Notes under the pieces: generated by a model | Told to the model about the DNA's origin: nothing | What the model saw: the letters and a program-made list of their open reading frames with translations, nothing else | Database searches by the model: none | Part shown: in pieces, positions 7,491 through 18,350 of the stretch | How positions within the stretch are numbered: the stretch's first letter is position 1 | Layout of the letters: each line of letters starts with the position of its first letter | Assembly (NCBI GenBank): GCA_018806915.1 | Contig: JAGKQI010000069.1 | Span: 310,001-374,000, forward strand | DNA from: Phytophthora colocasiae | Lineage: Eukaryota > Oomycota > Peronosporomycetes > Peronosporales > Peronosporaceae | DNA length: 64,000 nt | Reading direction: 5' to 3' | Position numbers and translations under genes: made by a program

Positions 7491-10354
7491 TTCAAGGCTG
7501 CATGATCAGTAACAATAGTAAAGGCTCGGCCGTACAGATACGGTCTAAACAACTTCACCGACCACACCACCGCCAAGCACTCGAGTTCCGTAATCGCGTA
7601 GTTTGTCTCTGCGTCGCTGTTCACCTTGGATGCGTAGGCAATAGGCTGCCAGCCGTGGCCGAAATCCTGCATTAGACAAGCACCGAGGCCTGTTTTGCTA
7701 GCGTCCGTTACCAAACGGAACTCCCGAGCGAAATCTGGATACTTCAGCAACGGCCGTGTCGTGAGCAGCATCTTGATGTGCTCGAACGCTCCTTCCTGCG
7801 CCTCCGTCCATTGCCAAGGGCAGTCTTTCTTCAGTAGTCGGGTCATCGGTGCCGCGATCGATCCGAATCCCGCCATGAACTTTCTGTAGTAGCCCGCCAG
7901 ATGGACGAACCTCTTAACTTCAGTCGCGTCCGTCGGTCTCGGGAAGTCTGCTACCGCTTTCACCAACCGGTCCGTTGGCTGTACGCCTTCTCCGCTCAAA
8001 GTATGGCCCAAGTACTCCATAGACTCGGCCACAAACATGCATTTCGTCAGTTTCAGACTCAGTCCGGCGCTCGCCAATCTCTCAAAGACATTCGCAACTT
8101 CGACTACGTGTCGCTCAACGCTTCCTTTCGTAAACACCACTATGTCGTCCAGGTACACCAGGCATGTCGTCCAAGTTAACCCACGCAAAACACCATTCAT
8201 CAGTCTCTGGAAAGTAGCTGGAGCGTTAGTGAGTCCAAAGGGCATCCGTCGAAACCTGTACAAGCCGCGTTTTGTGAGGAACGCCGTCTTGTCTCGATCT
8301 GCCTGCGCAACTCGTATCTGCCAATATCCTGCCTGCAGATCCAACGTTGTGAAGAGTCGTGCACCGCCAAGCGCCTCAAGAGTCTCATCAATTCTCGGTA
8401 GTGGATAAACGTCTCGCTTGGTTATCCGATTAAGGGCTCTGTAGTCCACGCAGAAGCGAACTGATCCATCCTTCTTCTTGACTAGTACTACTGGAAATCC
8501 CCACGCCCCATCACTTTCCTCGATCACGCCGGCCTTCAGCATAGTGTCCACATTTTCGTCGATAACAGCGTCTTCGGTTTGTGCTTGTCGTCGCCGCTTC
8601 ATTAATATTGGGGCCGCTGTTCCTGTGTCGATGTGATGCTCGACATTAAGGGTTGTCGCCGGTGGACACTCCTTGGGTGCATCGGTCAGCTTCCTGTACG
8701 CCCGTAGCAACCGCAGTATCAGTTCCTTCGCCTTGCCATCGTCAACACCGACCTGCACTTCGTCCTCGTTGTCGAGCGGGGTCTCTGTGTCACCTAAGTC
8801 CTTCATCCAAGTCTTCAAGCGTTCGGGTTCCAACTCACAGTTCATCTTCAACACGTCCATGTCGCGACCAAGTGGAATCCATACACCTAATTCTTTTCTT
8901 CCAGGGAGCTTCACTCTACCGCCGTGTGCATTGATCGCTGGTACTATCGCCTTGCCATTCCGTACCTTTGACACCGCTGCCGCTAACATCACCGTTCCCG
9001 TGTCAGTCGTAGGTACGAAGACGCCTTCTTCGCCTTCCGGGGCCGTCACTGCCACTTCCACCGGCTGCACCGTCCGACGTTCCAACTTCGTCGCGCCAGC
9101 CAGTCGGACGCTCGCCGTCGTGTCTTCATTGTTGTCGCCAGCCCGGAACGGTATCACCACTTCACGACCCTGCTCATCGTAGCGCACCTCGCCAATCTCA
9201 AAGTCCACTAGCGCCTTGTGTTTCTCCAAAAAGTCAACGCCGACCAAGAACTCGTTCGTGCAGCCTTCGATGATGCAGGCGGTGATCGTCACCGACTGTC
9301 CAAAGATGTTCCTCATCTCGAACCTCCACAGGCCCAACACATCTAACAAGAACCCGCCGATGCCTTCCACGTGCTCCACTGGGGCTGCTTTCTTCACCCG
9401 CTCGCCGCGTGCCATCCAGTCCGTGCCTGCGACTGAGTACCGAGCACCACTGTCAATTTTGATACTCTGCTGTTCGCCGTCTACCGTCACCAAGGCTGTC
9501 GGCAGTCCGTCGCCCGCTTCCGCCTCTTCAATAATCCGTGTTGCGCCGCCAGACGCCACCAACACTTTCTCCGTCCGTACCAGGTTCACCTTAGCGTTAT
9601 CGCCGTCACCCGACGCTGTTCCGCTTCCACCGAGTTGCCATCGCGCTTCTAATTCACGCCGTGCATCCTCTGCTTGACGCTGTCGCCGAACACGTTGCTC
9701 TTCAGCCAGTGCTGCCACCATACGTTCCACTTCGTCGCCATCCTGTACTGTCACCGCTCTTTCTTGTGCTCGCAGGGCGCGCCGTTGCTTCGCTGCTCGT
9801 TTTGCGGCTCTCGTCGCCTTCCTCACACTCGCCACGTCGCCCGTCACTGCCACAGTACTTGTAGTCGTCCCGCCGGTTCTCGTCGTTACCGTGTGCACCG
9901 TAGGCTTTAGCTCGTCACCGGAGTTACTGGTCGCTGTGCCCTCCTCAGACACCGCCTCATCTTTCGGACTGTCGCCTTCCTCAGTAGGAAGCACCTTCTC
10001 GCTGTCGTCTCCTTCCGTTCGTTCTGCCGTCTTCGCCGACCAAGTGTATCGCTGAGCCGCCATCGCAGGTCGCACCGTAGCAACATACCGCTCCGCCCGC
10101 TTCTTGTGTTCGCCCCGTGGCTTCGCCTCACACTTGTCTAGTGCCTGGTTTAAATGAACGCGCGCCATTTTGATCGCTGCCGTGCCGTTCCCGTCCACCG
10201 CCGACGCCATGTCATTTGTCGTCGTCTTCCTGTTCACTTGTGGTGTGTCGTCACCCACCGTCATGTCCTCGATCTTCCCGCCGTCAGCCGTCACTGCCGT
10301 CGTCGTGCTACCTTTTGCTTCCGTCGCCGGTCGCTGGGGTATCCCTTGCTTCAC
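7271..10354 (-). CDS. Element A protease, reverse transcriptase and RNase H
   Basis: 1027 codons. A retropepsin-like protease has its DSG active site in IKIDSGARYSV. The RT carries RFCVDYRALN, FGLTNAPATFQRLM and the YLDD catalytic box. RNase H follows with LVTDASKTGLGACL, the TNYAITELECLAVVW segment and TDHAALKWL, and ends in VADALSR. The first codon shown at 10354 is GTG; the frame stays open upstream and overlaps the end of gag, and it lies in the -1 frame relative to gag. That fits gag-pol frameshifting. A GGAAAAC heptamer at 10390-10396 (minus strand) lies in the overlap but is not a canonical slippery site. Confidence 0.9.
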   Translation of the reverse strand: MKQGIPQRPATEAKGSTTTAVTADGGKIEDMTVGDDTPQVNRKTTTNDMASAVDGNGTAAIKMARVHLNQALDKCEAKPRGEHKKRAERYVATVRPAMAAQRYTWSAKTAERTEGDDSEKVLPTEEGDSPKDEAVSEEGTATSNSGDELKPTVHTVTTRTGGTTTSTVAVTGDVASVRKATRAAKRAAKQRRALRAQERAVTVQDGDEVERMVAALAEEQRVRRQRQAEDARRELEARWQLGGSGTASGDGDNAKVNLVRTEKVLVASGGATRIIEEAEAGDGLPTALVTVDGEQQSIKIDSGARYSVAGTDWMARGERVKKAAPVEHVEGIGGFLLDVLGLWRFEMRNIFGQSVTITACIIEGCTNEFLVGVDFLEKHKALVDFEIGEVRYDEQGREVVIPFRAGDNNEDTTASVRLAGATKLERRTVQPVEVAVTAPEGEEGVFVPTTDTGTVMLAAAVSKVRNGKAIVPAINAHGGRVKLPGRKELGVWIPLGRDMDVLKMNCELEPERLKTWMKDLGDTETPLDNEDEVQVGVDDGKAKELILRLLRAYRKLTDAPKECPPATTLNVEHHIDTGTAAPILMKRRRQAQTEDAVIDENVDTMLKAGVIEESDGAWGFPVVLVKKKDGSVRFCVDYRALNRITKRDVYPLPRIDETLEALGGARLFTTLDLQAGYWQIRVAQADRDKTAFLTKRGLYRFRRMPFGLTNAPATFQRLMNGVLRGLTWTTCLVYLDDIVVFTKGSVERHVVEVANVFERLASAGLSLKLTKCMFVAESMEYLGHTLSGEGVQPTDRLVKAVADFPRPTDATEVKRFVHLAGYYRKFMAGFGSIAAPMTRLLKKDCPWQWTEAQEGAFEHIKMLLTTRPLLKYPDFAREFRLVTDASKTGLGACLMQDFGHGWQPIAYASKVNSDAETNYAITELECLAVVWSVKLFRPYLYGRAFTIVTDHAALKWLMTRPNLAGRLHRWSLTLQEYDFGIEYRPGATNVVADALSRAPTAVRMVRDVVRAEATRRRQQPAVTTVAS

Positions 10355-10371
10355 CGAACGCCGTAATCCCC

Positions 10372-12288
10372 CTACGACGTTCGTTCGGCGTTTTCCTTGC
10401 TTGCCAAGGATTTCGGTGGGCGGCTGGCCAGGTACGCATCATTGCGGGCCTTTGCTTCCTTGTCGGGGCATTCCTTCGCGAAATGACCAGCTTGTCCACA
10501 CGCATAGCAGGTCACCTGGCCCATAGGCCTCATTGGTTGATTGTGTTCCGTCGTCTGCCGGGGTGGTTCTCCTGCTCGCGCCTGTCGCGTCGCTGCCTTC
10601 GACTTCCTCGACGTCTTGGATTTCTTCACCGGCCGGTTGTCCTCCGATTCCTCTCCACTCTCGCTGTAATCCTCGCTGTCCGCCGTCTTCGCCATCTTGA
10701 CCTTAGCGACCGTCGGTTTCTTCTCGGTTTTGGGTAGAGCCGGCTTCTTGGTCGTTTCCTCCGCCGTTGGTTTTGCTGCTCTCTTCCGGGGTTGGCGTAC
10801 CGCCCAGTACCTGCCATTCCACACTCGCCCGTCCGGGATGTCCCACACGCCAGTATACTTGTTCCAAACTCCCTGTGGATTGGAAAAGATCGCGAAGTCC
10901 GGGTCCGTGGGCGTCGCGTACGCCGCCGAACTCACCACGTCTCGTACTCCCACACCAGGAACCACAATCGTATGGCTCGCCAGATCTGTCGTTTGCGTCG
11001 GGTAACCCACCTGTCCCGTCGTCCATTCTTGACCAATGTTGCGCATTCCCAGGGCCACGTTGTCAAACGGATCATCCACTTCCGTAGCCTTGTCGACCGC
11101 CTGATCCAGAGTCTTCGGTTTGCTCTCGCGTACCAACTGGCGAGTCGTCTTCGGTAAGTTGCGTATGAACTGGGCTAGTAGTACGCGTTCGCTGACCTTG
11201 TTCTCTCCTCGTGCTTCGCGTAGTCCGGCCGCAAAATCGGCGAAGGTTTCTCCTGGCATCAAGAACCGCTGGTTCACTCGAAGTTCAGCCTGTGACTTGT
11301 CGGGGCGCTCACCATACCGTCGCTTGAGTGCTGTCTTCAGGTGTGTCCAAGTTCGCGTCTCGGGTCTCATTCCTTGGTCTGCTTGTACCCAGAACCGTGC
11401 CGCGTCGTCCTGCAGCTTGTTCCCGACGATGTAGTACAACTCGCCGTCCGTCCAATCTCCTCGTCCAGATATACGTGCACCCTCAAGAGCCAGGTCCACC
11501 TTCTTGATCCAGGTCGACACCGAATTGTTTGGGGATGGCTGAAAAGCCGTGAGTTCCAGATCCCTGATGTTTTTGCGTCGCCATTGCCGAGGTGCTGGAG
11601 CTGCTCGCCGGATCGGGGCTGCGGGTGTTTGTCCGTCTACTCCGCCGCTAGTATCACCGTCGTCTTCATCACTACTGCTGGAACTGGAACTGGTATCGTC
11701 GTCATCGCCGTCGTCGCCATCAGTCGGTCGCGTATACGCCACCTGCCGGTTCGTCGTTCCTGCAGTCTCTCGGTCTCCAGCCGTTGTTGCTGTGGTCGTT
11801 CCTTGCTGGTTAGTCGGGACAGCCGTCGTCGTCTGGTTCAGTGTCGTCGCTACGGCCGCTTCCAGGTTGTCCAGACGGGCTGTCATCCTGTTCATGGTGT
11901 CCGAGAGCTGGAGGAGGATACTGGACAACGCCGTCATCTCGCCTTCCGTTGGTGTCGCTGTTCTCGTATTCGCTTCTACGGGTGTCGCTGTCGAAGTGGC
12001 CGGTTCGGAGTGAGCTGGATCCGGGTTATTTTGGGACTCGACACCTACTGGATTTTCGTCTTCGTTTTCATTCTTCGATTCCTGGTCACCGGGGTTCGCT
12101 GTACGGGACTCGTCACTGCTACCGCCATCACCATCCACCGGGGTCGTCGTACTGTCCGTCGGAGCACTTGGAGCTAACTCGCTCATTGGGATCGTCGTAG
12201 TTTTCTTCGTTGTCTTCTTCGTCGTTTGGGTTGTGGGCGCCATGATCACCTTCGTTCTAGCCATGTCGTCGTGTATCGTTGTCTTCAA
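10372..12288 (-). CDS. Element A gag
   Basis: 638 codons. The N-terminal third is Thr/Asp/Ser-rich and disordered. A retrotransposon capsid domain covers roughly residues 240-400 (LTAFQPSPNNSVSTWIKKVD, KTALKRRYG, FADFAAGLREARG). The C-terminus has basic and acidic tracts and one CCHC zinc knuckle (CYACGQAGHFAKEC) that should bind element RNA. It builds the virus-like particle. The stop at 10372 lies 18 nt before the first GTG of the pol frame. Confidence 0.88.
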   Translation of the reverse strand: MKTTIHDDMARTKVIMAPTTQTTKKTTKKTTTIPMSELAPSAPTDSTTTPVDGDGGSSDESRTANPGDQESKNENEDENPVGVESQNNPDPAHSEPATSTATPVEANTRTATPTEGEMTALSSILLQLSDTMNRMTARLDNLEAAVATTLNQTTTAVPTNQQGTTTATTAGDRETAGTTNRQVAYTRPTDGDDGDDDDTSSSSSSSDEDDGDTSGGVDGQTPAAPIRRAAPAPRQWRRKNIRDLELTAFQPSPNNSVSTWIKKVDLALEGARISGRGDWTDGELYYIVGNKLQDDAARFWVQADQGMRPETRTWTHLKTALKRRYGERPDKSQAELRVNQRFLMPGETFADFAAGLREARGENKVSERVLLAQFIRNLPKTTRQLVRESKPKTLDQAVDKATEVDDPFDNVALGMRNIGQEWTTGQVGYPTQTTDLASHTIVVPGVGVRDVVSSAAYATPTDPDFAIFSNPQGVWNKYTGVWDIPDGRVWNGRYWAVRQPRKRAAKPTAEETTKKPALPKTEKKPTVAKVKMAKTADSEDYSESGEESEDNRPVKKSKTSRKSKAATRQARAGEPPRQTTEHNQPMRPMGQVTCYACGQAGHFAKECPDKEAKARNDAYLASRPPKSLASKENAERTS

Positions 12289-12296
12289 AAGAGAGG

Positions 12297-12313
12297 CCCC
12301 TGTATAATCACCA
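12297..12313 (-). promoter_or_regulatory. Primer binding site of element A
   Basis: Directly inside the 5' LTR the minus strand reads TGGTGATTATACAGGGG. The TGG start is as expected for pairing to a tRNA CCA tail. The primer tRNA was not identified. Confidence 0.6.
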
Positions 12314-13023
12314 TGTAACGCGTCTCTTCTAACCCTGCGCGCCGGGTTGTTGGTCGCTCAGTGCCGATCGGCCCAAGAATCCGTTGGCCGTCAGTGATAG
12401 AACGTCTATCACCCCGCCGGCGTACGCCTCGCTGACGCACTGCCTACTTTATATTTCGTTCGCCACCAAAATGTAGCTCAGAGAATCTAAATAGACTACC
12501 CAATTCTACCTACTGCCGTCCGAGTTCGAATTGTCTGGCCACCACTTGGACACGTGCACTTGCCCTTCTTCGTGCGCAGTCGCCGTAGACGTGAAGACCG
12601 TTGCCTTCCTCGTTCCCGTACCGCCGTTCACCGTTCGTTCCGTTTGTGAGCGCGTCCACCAGCGTGTCCGTCACTTCACCGTTCGTTCCGTTTGTGAGCG
12701 CGTCCACCAACGTGTCCGTCACTTCACCGTTCGTTCCGTTCGTCCACCAAGAGCTCGTGTACACCGTCGTGCACCTCGCTCACCGTCCGCCGTTTCGTTC
12801 GTTCGTCGCCTGCTCTCCAGCTGGCCGTTGTGGTGCTCGTCAATTCCAAGAGTGAGCTTCAGAGCTCGCTGCGTCCGAGGCCTCCAGTACCCACCGAGGT
12901 ACCGCTCTGCCGATCTTGTAAGGTCCTTACTGGATCTTCGAGGGACTCATCCGCCAGCCGCTACTCCGCTTCAACCACCGCCACCGTTCCGTCTGTCGCC
13001 ACCAGGACTCCAGATCCATTACA
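12314..13023 (-). repeat. LTR of element A (5' LTR)
   Basis: 710 bp, the partner of 3540-4249. Relative to the element this is the promoter-bearing LTR. Same internal 48-bp tandem repeat. Followed on the plus strand by GTTT, the target duplication. Confidence 0.93.
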
Positions 13024-13195
13024 GTTTGGCGTGACTTAACATGTAAACTAGGAGAAAGGCGTGGGTTACGCAAAAGCCGGTACAAAAGAAGATCACGATC
13101 ATCACGTCACGTTCGAAAACAAGTTCAAACATAAGATAAGAAAAAAATTAGAAAGAAGGGGAGGTTCCAGGTCTAAACTATATAATTCCTCGTAT

Positions 13196-13361
13196 TGTAA
13201 CGGGGTTACATTGAAGAGTGACTTTAGTCACTCTTCCGAAGTGGATACATTTGGTGTGTCACACATCATGGTGACACGTGGCAGGTGGCTCCGCAGCCAC
13301 CTATCACCTTCTATATAGGTTACACTATAGATATCTTTTAGTTTGTATTGCAGGCCAAGCT
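13196..13361 (+). repeat. 5' LTR of element B, left part
   Basis: 166 bp, matching 28588-28753. It contains a TATA-like CTATATAGG. It ends in AAGCT, which is repeated after element C. The rest of this LTR is at 20962-21111. Confidence 0.93.
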
Positions 13362-13782
13362 TGCAGCGGGGCTGCGTAGGTGTGCACGGCACAGAGGAAG
13401 TTTAGTTGACTCGTAGAGTCCTGCTTGCAAGGCACTAGCCTTCGGTTCTATACAAGAACCAAGTAGTCCACTAAATACGGGACTCACAGAGTCAGTGTCC
13501 CTATAACAAAGGACTAACACTAACTATGTAAAATGCAAACTGATTTTTATTGACTTTATTGTCCTAATCCTAAATGTAACGGATTTAGTATCTAACATAC
13601 TAAATCCTAATCAAAATGCAACGTGAGGCTCTGAGGCCATCTACGTATCTACTCGTGTGTGCCACACCATTATGTACCCACATAAATGTATCATGAGTGT
13701 CACACACTATTATGTACCCACATAAATGTATCCACGTGTGTCACACACCAACGAGAAACATTCGTGTAACATCCCCGTTACA
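13362..13782 (-). repeat. 3' LTR of element C
   Basis: 421 bp. On the minus strand it starts TGTAACGGGG, as in B, and ends GCCCCGCTGCA. Direct partner at 20536-20956. Confidence 0.93.
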
Positions 13783-13794
13783 CTCTCCCCCACC
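13783..13794 (-). other. Polypurine tract of element C
   Basis: The minus strand reads GGTGGGGGAGAG directly before the 3' LTR, as expected for the plus-strand DNA primer. Confidence 0.75.
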
Positions 13795-14694
13795 AAGACT
13801 CCGGATACCGTATCCGGAAAGTGTAAACACACGACGCGATTATCGGCCGATGGCCACGGCACCTTGCCTTGCGCGGACGGCGCTGTCTCTCGTGCGTGTT
13901 ACACGCCTCCGTACGCGATGCCACTTGGTACACACTTGGGCCCAATGTTTACCAAGCATAGGAGCCTACTGGCTCGAGTCAAGGGGCTCTACGGGCATGG
14001 AAAGAAGGCCACAGGTGGCGTATCTATGATACTACTGGATCAGTGATCCACAGGGCAAGCCTTCCAAGCTACCAACGGTTCCACGAACCCCACAGCAGTG
14101 GGGCCCACTCGCTTCACAGTTAATGTGACCCTCGGATGAGCACTGTGTGCAGGGCTTGATGCCCAAGTTGTCCTTGAAGCAGGCGCAAGCGCCACTATGT
14201 GTCACAGACACTGTGTCTTGTGAATACACGTGCTCCAGCACAGTCGTAGACACGACAACGAGCACCAGACAGCTAAGCTGTCGCTCAGGAGGAGCTTACC
14301 TACCTCCTACTGCTATGCAGCATGCGGGGTCCAATGCATTGGCATCCCCGGCATCCACAGTGCCTCATGACATAGTCATACCCATTGATCGCTTCTAGCG
14401 TCAGGTGATCGGATAGAATCCGTTTCCATCACCACTTGTCACTTATACAGAACGTCATTAAGACGGTTGTTCATCACGAACCATCTTCGCTTCATGATCG
14501 CGAAGCTCCGGGCCATAGGCCAGTGTTGTTAAAGGGTCATAGACCCTTGAAACACGCGCGCGAGGCGCATGTAGCTCTACTGCACTTGCAGTTTGAGCAT
14601 TCGATGCCATGTCGACGGCACCGACGTGCTCGCTGCAAGTATTGCAGCTACGGGTCAGAGCCTGAGCTCAGCAACGACCCTGTGGACTCCCACC
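13795..14694. other. Untranslated 3' region of element C
   Basis: About 900 bp between the chromodomain stop and the polypurine tract. I see no convincing gene here on either strand. Element B has an antisense ORF at the matching position; C does not. Confidence 0.5.
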
Positions 14695-15050
14695 TTAGTG
14701 GGAGGTGCTTGGCACCCGGCGACTCCGTCGCACGCCCACCGGGCGGTCTGACACCGGGTGTGCCCGATCATACGCGTCAACGACGTCGGGGCAATCCTGC
14801 CGTAGTGGCACCTCAAACTCCCACGAGTTCTGTGAGTGAGGGTAACCTCGCCACTTCACCAGATACTGGTTGTGACCTCGGCGACGACGCCGCGCCATCA
14901 GGCGATCCACGTGATAGTGAAGCTCACCTTGCTCATCGAGCAGAGCAGGAGGAGGACGAGCGGTCGATGGGTTCTCGCGCTGCGAGTGTAGACGCGCTGC
15001 ATTGCTTGCAGACCCGCGTCGGCTCGGTGAAGGAGCACGACCACCACGTC
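14695..15050 (-). pseudogene. Element C chromodomain
   Basis: The last part of the C polyprotein is in a different frame from the integrase tail. It reads ALLDEQGELHYHVDRLM, then QYLVKWRGYPHSQNSWE, and ends at a stop at 14695. YLVKWRGY is the chromodomain core and aligns with the chromodomain of element B. In other elements such a domain reads histone marks to steer integration. Separated from the integrase ORF by a frame break. Confidence 0.7.
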
Positions 15051-15064
15051 GGTCATCCGACCCA

Positions 15065-16464
15065 TCAGCTTAGCGACTGGTCTCGAGGAGACCTAGAGTC
15101 GCGGGGACCGGTCTGAGTCGCCTCTGGTGCTGCATCAGCGGGTCTATGACCTCGAGCATCACGTTGCTCCGGATTGACAAGACCTGTTGGTTCGGATGCA
15201 ACCACCTGTGGCTCTGCCACCTGCTGCCGTGCAGCCTTCGTCCGACTCGGCGCCAGCTCCTCAGACCTCACAAGAGCAGGGTCCCGATATGGCTTAAGCA
15301 AGCCCACGTAGAACACAGGATGTGTTCGCATACGCTTTGGCAAGTCAAGCGTGTATGCCAGGCCCTTCTTGGCCACGACCGTGAACGGTCCAATGAAGCG
15401 CGGCCGCAACTTCGTCTTGAAGACGGCTGACACTGCGTGTGTAGGCAGGTTCTTAGCGTTTAATAAAACGTGGTCACCGACCTTGAACTCCCACATGTTG
15501 CTTCTGCCTTTGGCATCAGCTTGTTCCTTTTGAACATCTTGGCTTTCAGCCATTGCGTCACGCACACGGCGTAAGACACTAAGCCTCATCGAGAGGAAGT
15601 CATCGACTTGCTTGCGAACAGCAAGGGGGCTGACATCAGCAAGCTCGGAGTCGAGCGACGGCACAGCCTCTCCCCCACCAAGCCCAAGGCTACCGCGTGG
15701 CGGAGTGAGCGGGACGCGCGGATGCGCAAGGCCGTTCACGTAGAACGGGGTGAAGCCTGTCGAGGCATGCACCGCGTTGTTCATTGAGAACTCAACGAGA
15801 GGGAGCATAGCGCTCCAACGCTTCGGCGTTTCAGCGCATACGCTGCGGAGGATGTCCTCCAGGACGCGGTTCACGCGTTCTGTCTGACCGTCGTCTGCGG
15901 ATGATCCGCCGTGGACATGTCCAGTCGAGTGCCAAGCACTTTGAAGACGGACGTCCAGAAGTGACCCGTGAAACGGGGGTCTCGATCCGAGACAATAGTC
16001 TCTGGCAGCCCATGCTGGCGGAAGACCCGATCGATAAAGATCGTCGCTGTACCAGCGCCATCGACGGTGTCCGGCACAGCCGCTAGGTGAGCCATCTTGC
16101 TCAGACGGTCAACAAAGACCACAACGCCCGTGTTGCCTGCCGTATCCTTCGGCAGGCCAAACACGAAGTCCATACTCATGGACTGCCAACACCCAGAGGG
16201 TACAGGCAAGCTCGCCAAAGGCGCTGCCGCATGCGGCGAGGGTTTAACCCGCTGACACGTCTCGCACGTGTGCACATATGTGCTGACCCACTTGTACATC
16301 TTCGGCCACCAGTACATGGAGCTCACCGAGCCGTAGGTCTTCTCGCGACCGAGGCGGCCGCTTGTGGGCGTGTCGTGGGCCTCATAGAGGATGCGATACT
16401 TCAGGTCCTCATCGTGAGGAACCACCACACGTGGTGGGTCATCCTGACCCGTGCTGTAGTACAC
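15065..16464 (-). pseudogene. Element C integrase, frameshifted
   Basis: Two overlapping frames. The first (16464-15871) has the zinc finger (HDTPTSGRLGREKTY ... CETCQRVK), first Asp in MSMDFVFGLP and second Asp in IVSDRDPRFTGHFW, and runs out at STADHPQT, just before the catalytic Glu segment. The second (15874-15065) continues from NRVLEDILRSVCAE through a GPF-type C-terminal module (RFIGPFTVVAK, THPVFYVGLLK). The break falls at the DDE glutamate, so no complete integrase can be made without recoding. Confidence 0.85.
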
Positions 16465-16473
16465 CAGACCCCC

Positions 16474-18350
16474 TTACACGCTATAGCGTTGGAGTCTCGC
16501 CTTTAGGCGTCGTGACAGAGTCACATTTGAGTCCTTAAACTCATCGCTCCCTAGAGCTTGAAGCAGCGCGACACAAGAGTCGTCCTGAGCGTACGCTGCT
16601 CGAACCATGTCCGTCACGGACGACGTCACCGAGGTGACATGAGATAGCTCATAGTCCGGGCGACGTGATAACGCGTCAGCGAGGACGTTCTGCCTGCCAG
16701 GCTTGTACTTCACCTCGAAGTTATACTCCGCAAAGAAGGAGAGCCATCGGGCCATCCTCTGCGAGAGGTGAGGCGACTGCGTCGCTGTGCGTAGTGACGC
16801 ATGATCCGTGTAGATCACAAACGGCTTGGAGCCGAGCAGGTGAACCCTGAATTTGACGAGAGCGTACTTCATCGCAAGTAGCTCCTTGTCATGAACTGGA
16901 TAGTTCTTCTCAGCAGCCTTGAGCTGCCGAGACTCAAACGCAATGACGCGTTCGCGCCCGTCGGCGTCCGTTTGTAGCAAAGCACTGCCGATGGCAAAGT
17001 CCGAGGCGTCACAGACGACGATGAACGGACGATCGGGGTCTGGCAACGCCAGTATCGGTGCCTGAAACAGGCTATCCTTGATACGAGTGAACGCACTCTC
17101 GTGCTCAGCACGCCATACCCATTCGGCATCCTTCTTAAGGAGATCCGACAGTGGCCGAGCCAACTCAGCGTAGTTCTCGCTGTACTTGTGCAAGTAGTTG
17201 GCCAAGCCCAGCCACTTACGCAAGTCCTTCTGGTTCAAGGAACCGGCCAGTCCACAATGGCCTTGACCTTTGCTGGATCAGCACGAAGGCCATGCTTCCC
17301 AATGAAGCACCCTAGGAAAGGGATTTCTTCCGCGCCAAAGACGCACTTGTCCGCGTTGGCGTACAACTTGTTGGTGCGCATGCACTCGAGCACTGCTCTC
17401 ACGTGTTCCACGTGTACCTCGACATCAGTCTTCCCGTGCTCAGCACGACTGTGGACGAACACATCGTCAAAGTACGTCTGTGCGAATGCCCGTAGGGGCC
17501 TGAACAACTGCGTCACTAGACGATTGAACGTTGCAGGCGCATTCGACAGCCCTTGGGGCATGACGAGCCACTCCCAGAGCATACCGCTCCGGGGTGCTCA
17601 CCGCTGTAAGCGGAATATCACTGGCTCGCATGAGCAGCTGATAGTAGCCATCGACTAAGTCAGGCGCACTGTACATGGTGCAACCCACCATGTTGTTCTG
17701 AAGAACATCCTTCCTAGGAATCGGCGTCTGCGCCGGAATCGTGGCAGCGTTGAGCTTGTTAAAAGCGTGAACGATACGCCACTTGCCATTCGGCTTTCTG
17801 ACACAGAACGTTGGCGCGGAGTGCGGAGACTTGCTCTCGCGCACGAGACCCGCCGCGTGCTTAGCACGGAAGAAGGCGTCAATGACGTCGCATTGCTCTT
17901 TAGGAAGAGGCCACTGCCGGGTCACGCAGTATTTAGTTCCGGGAACTAAGTCGATCTCGTGACGAACGCCTCGGTCAGGAGGCAGGCCACTCGGTGGTTC
18001 CTTTGAGACAACGTCTCCATATTCCTTCAGCAAGGAGTAGAAGGGATCCGAGGGATTCTTGAGGATCTCCGATCCACTCCTGGCGCTCAGCGCCTTCTTG
18101 ACCTCGGCCAAGACGGACTCGTCTACGAGGGACGATGAGTTTTTAACTCCTCCTCAGGTCGAACGATGACCACCTCGGCGAGTTCGCCAGCCTTCGAGGC
18201 ATCGCCAAAGTCGGCGAACGACATCTCTTCTAGCTCAAGGAGCTTGTCAGCACTCGGCAGTCCGTCCAGCAGGACGCTGCCTTCGGCACTGCCGTCCACT
18301 CCATCAACCAGAGTGTATAGCTGCCCACAGCCACTCCCGTGCGTTGACAC
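16474..18350 (-). pseudogene. Element C reverse transcriptase and RNase H, frameshifted
   Basis: Pieces in order on the minus strand: an acidic linker (18350-18123, ELEEMSFADFGDASKAGEL), RT fingers and palm (18111-17467, HEIDLVPGTKYCVTRQWPLP, FCVRKPNGKWR), RT palm (17582-17235) with the YFDD catalytic box in TYFDDVFVHSR, and RT thumb plus RNase H (17238-16474, VVCDASDFAIGSALLQ, YTDHASLRTA, LADALSRRPDYE). At least three frame breaks separate them. All correspond closely to element B. Confidence 0.87.

Larger units (their letters stand above)
3540..13023 (-). mobile_element. Gypsy LTR retrotransposon A
   Basis: This is a 9484-bp element on the minus strand with 710-bp direct LTRs at both ends. 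LTRs start TGTAAC and end TTACA on the plus strand. The 4-bp GTTT flanks both sides (3536-3539 and 13024-13027), a plausible target duplication. One base difference between LTRs is visible (G versus A in TTCGAGTTG / TTCGAATTG), so it is a recent insertion. The three internal ORFs (gag, protease-RT-RNase H, integrase) are all open, so this is the only element here that looks coding-competent. Gene order RT-RNase H-integrase marks it as Ty3/Gypsy. Confidence 0.95.

Noticed and set aside
11341..12177. 278-codon plus-strand ORF
   Set aside because: Antisense to element A gag, which has a recognisable capsid domain and knuckle; this frame has none.
14436..15116. 226-codon plus-strand ORF in element C
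   Set aside because: Runs opposite to the chromodomain and integrase tail of C; low-complexity His/Arg/Ser sequence without homology to the antisense ORF of B.
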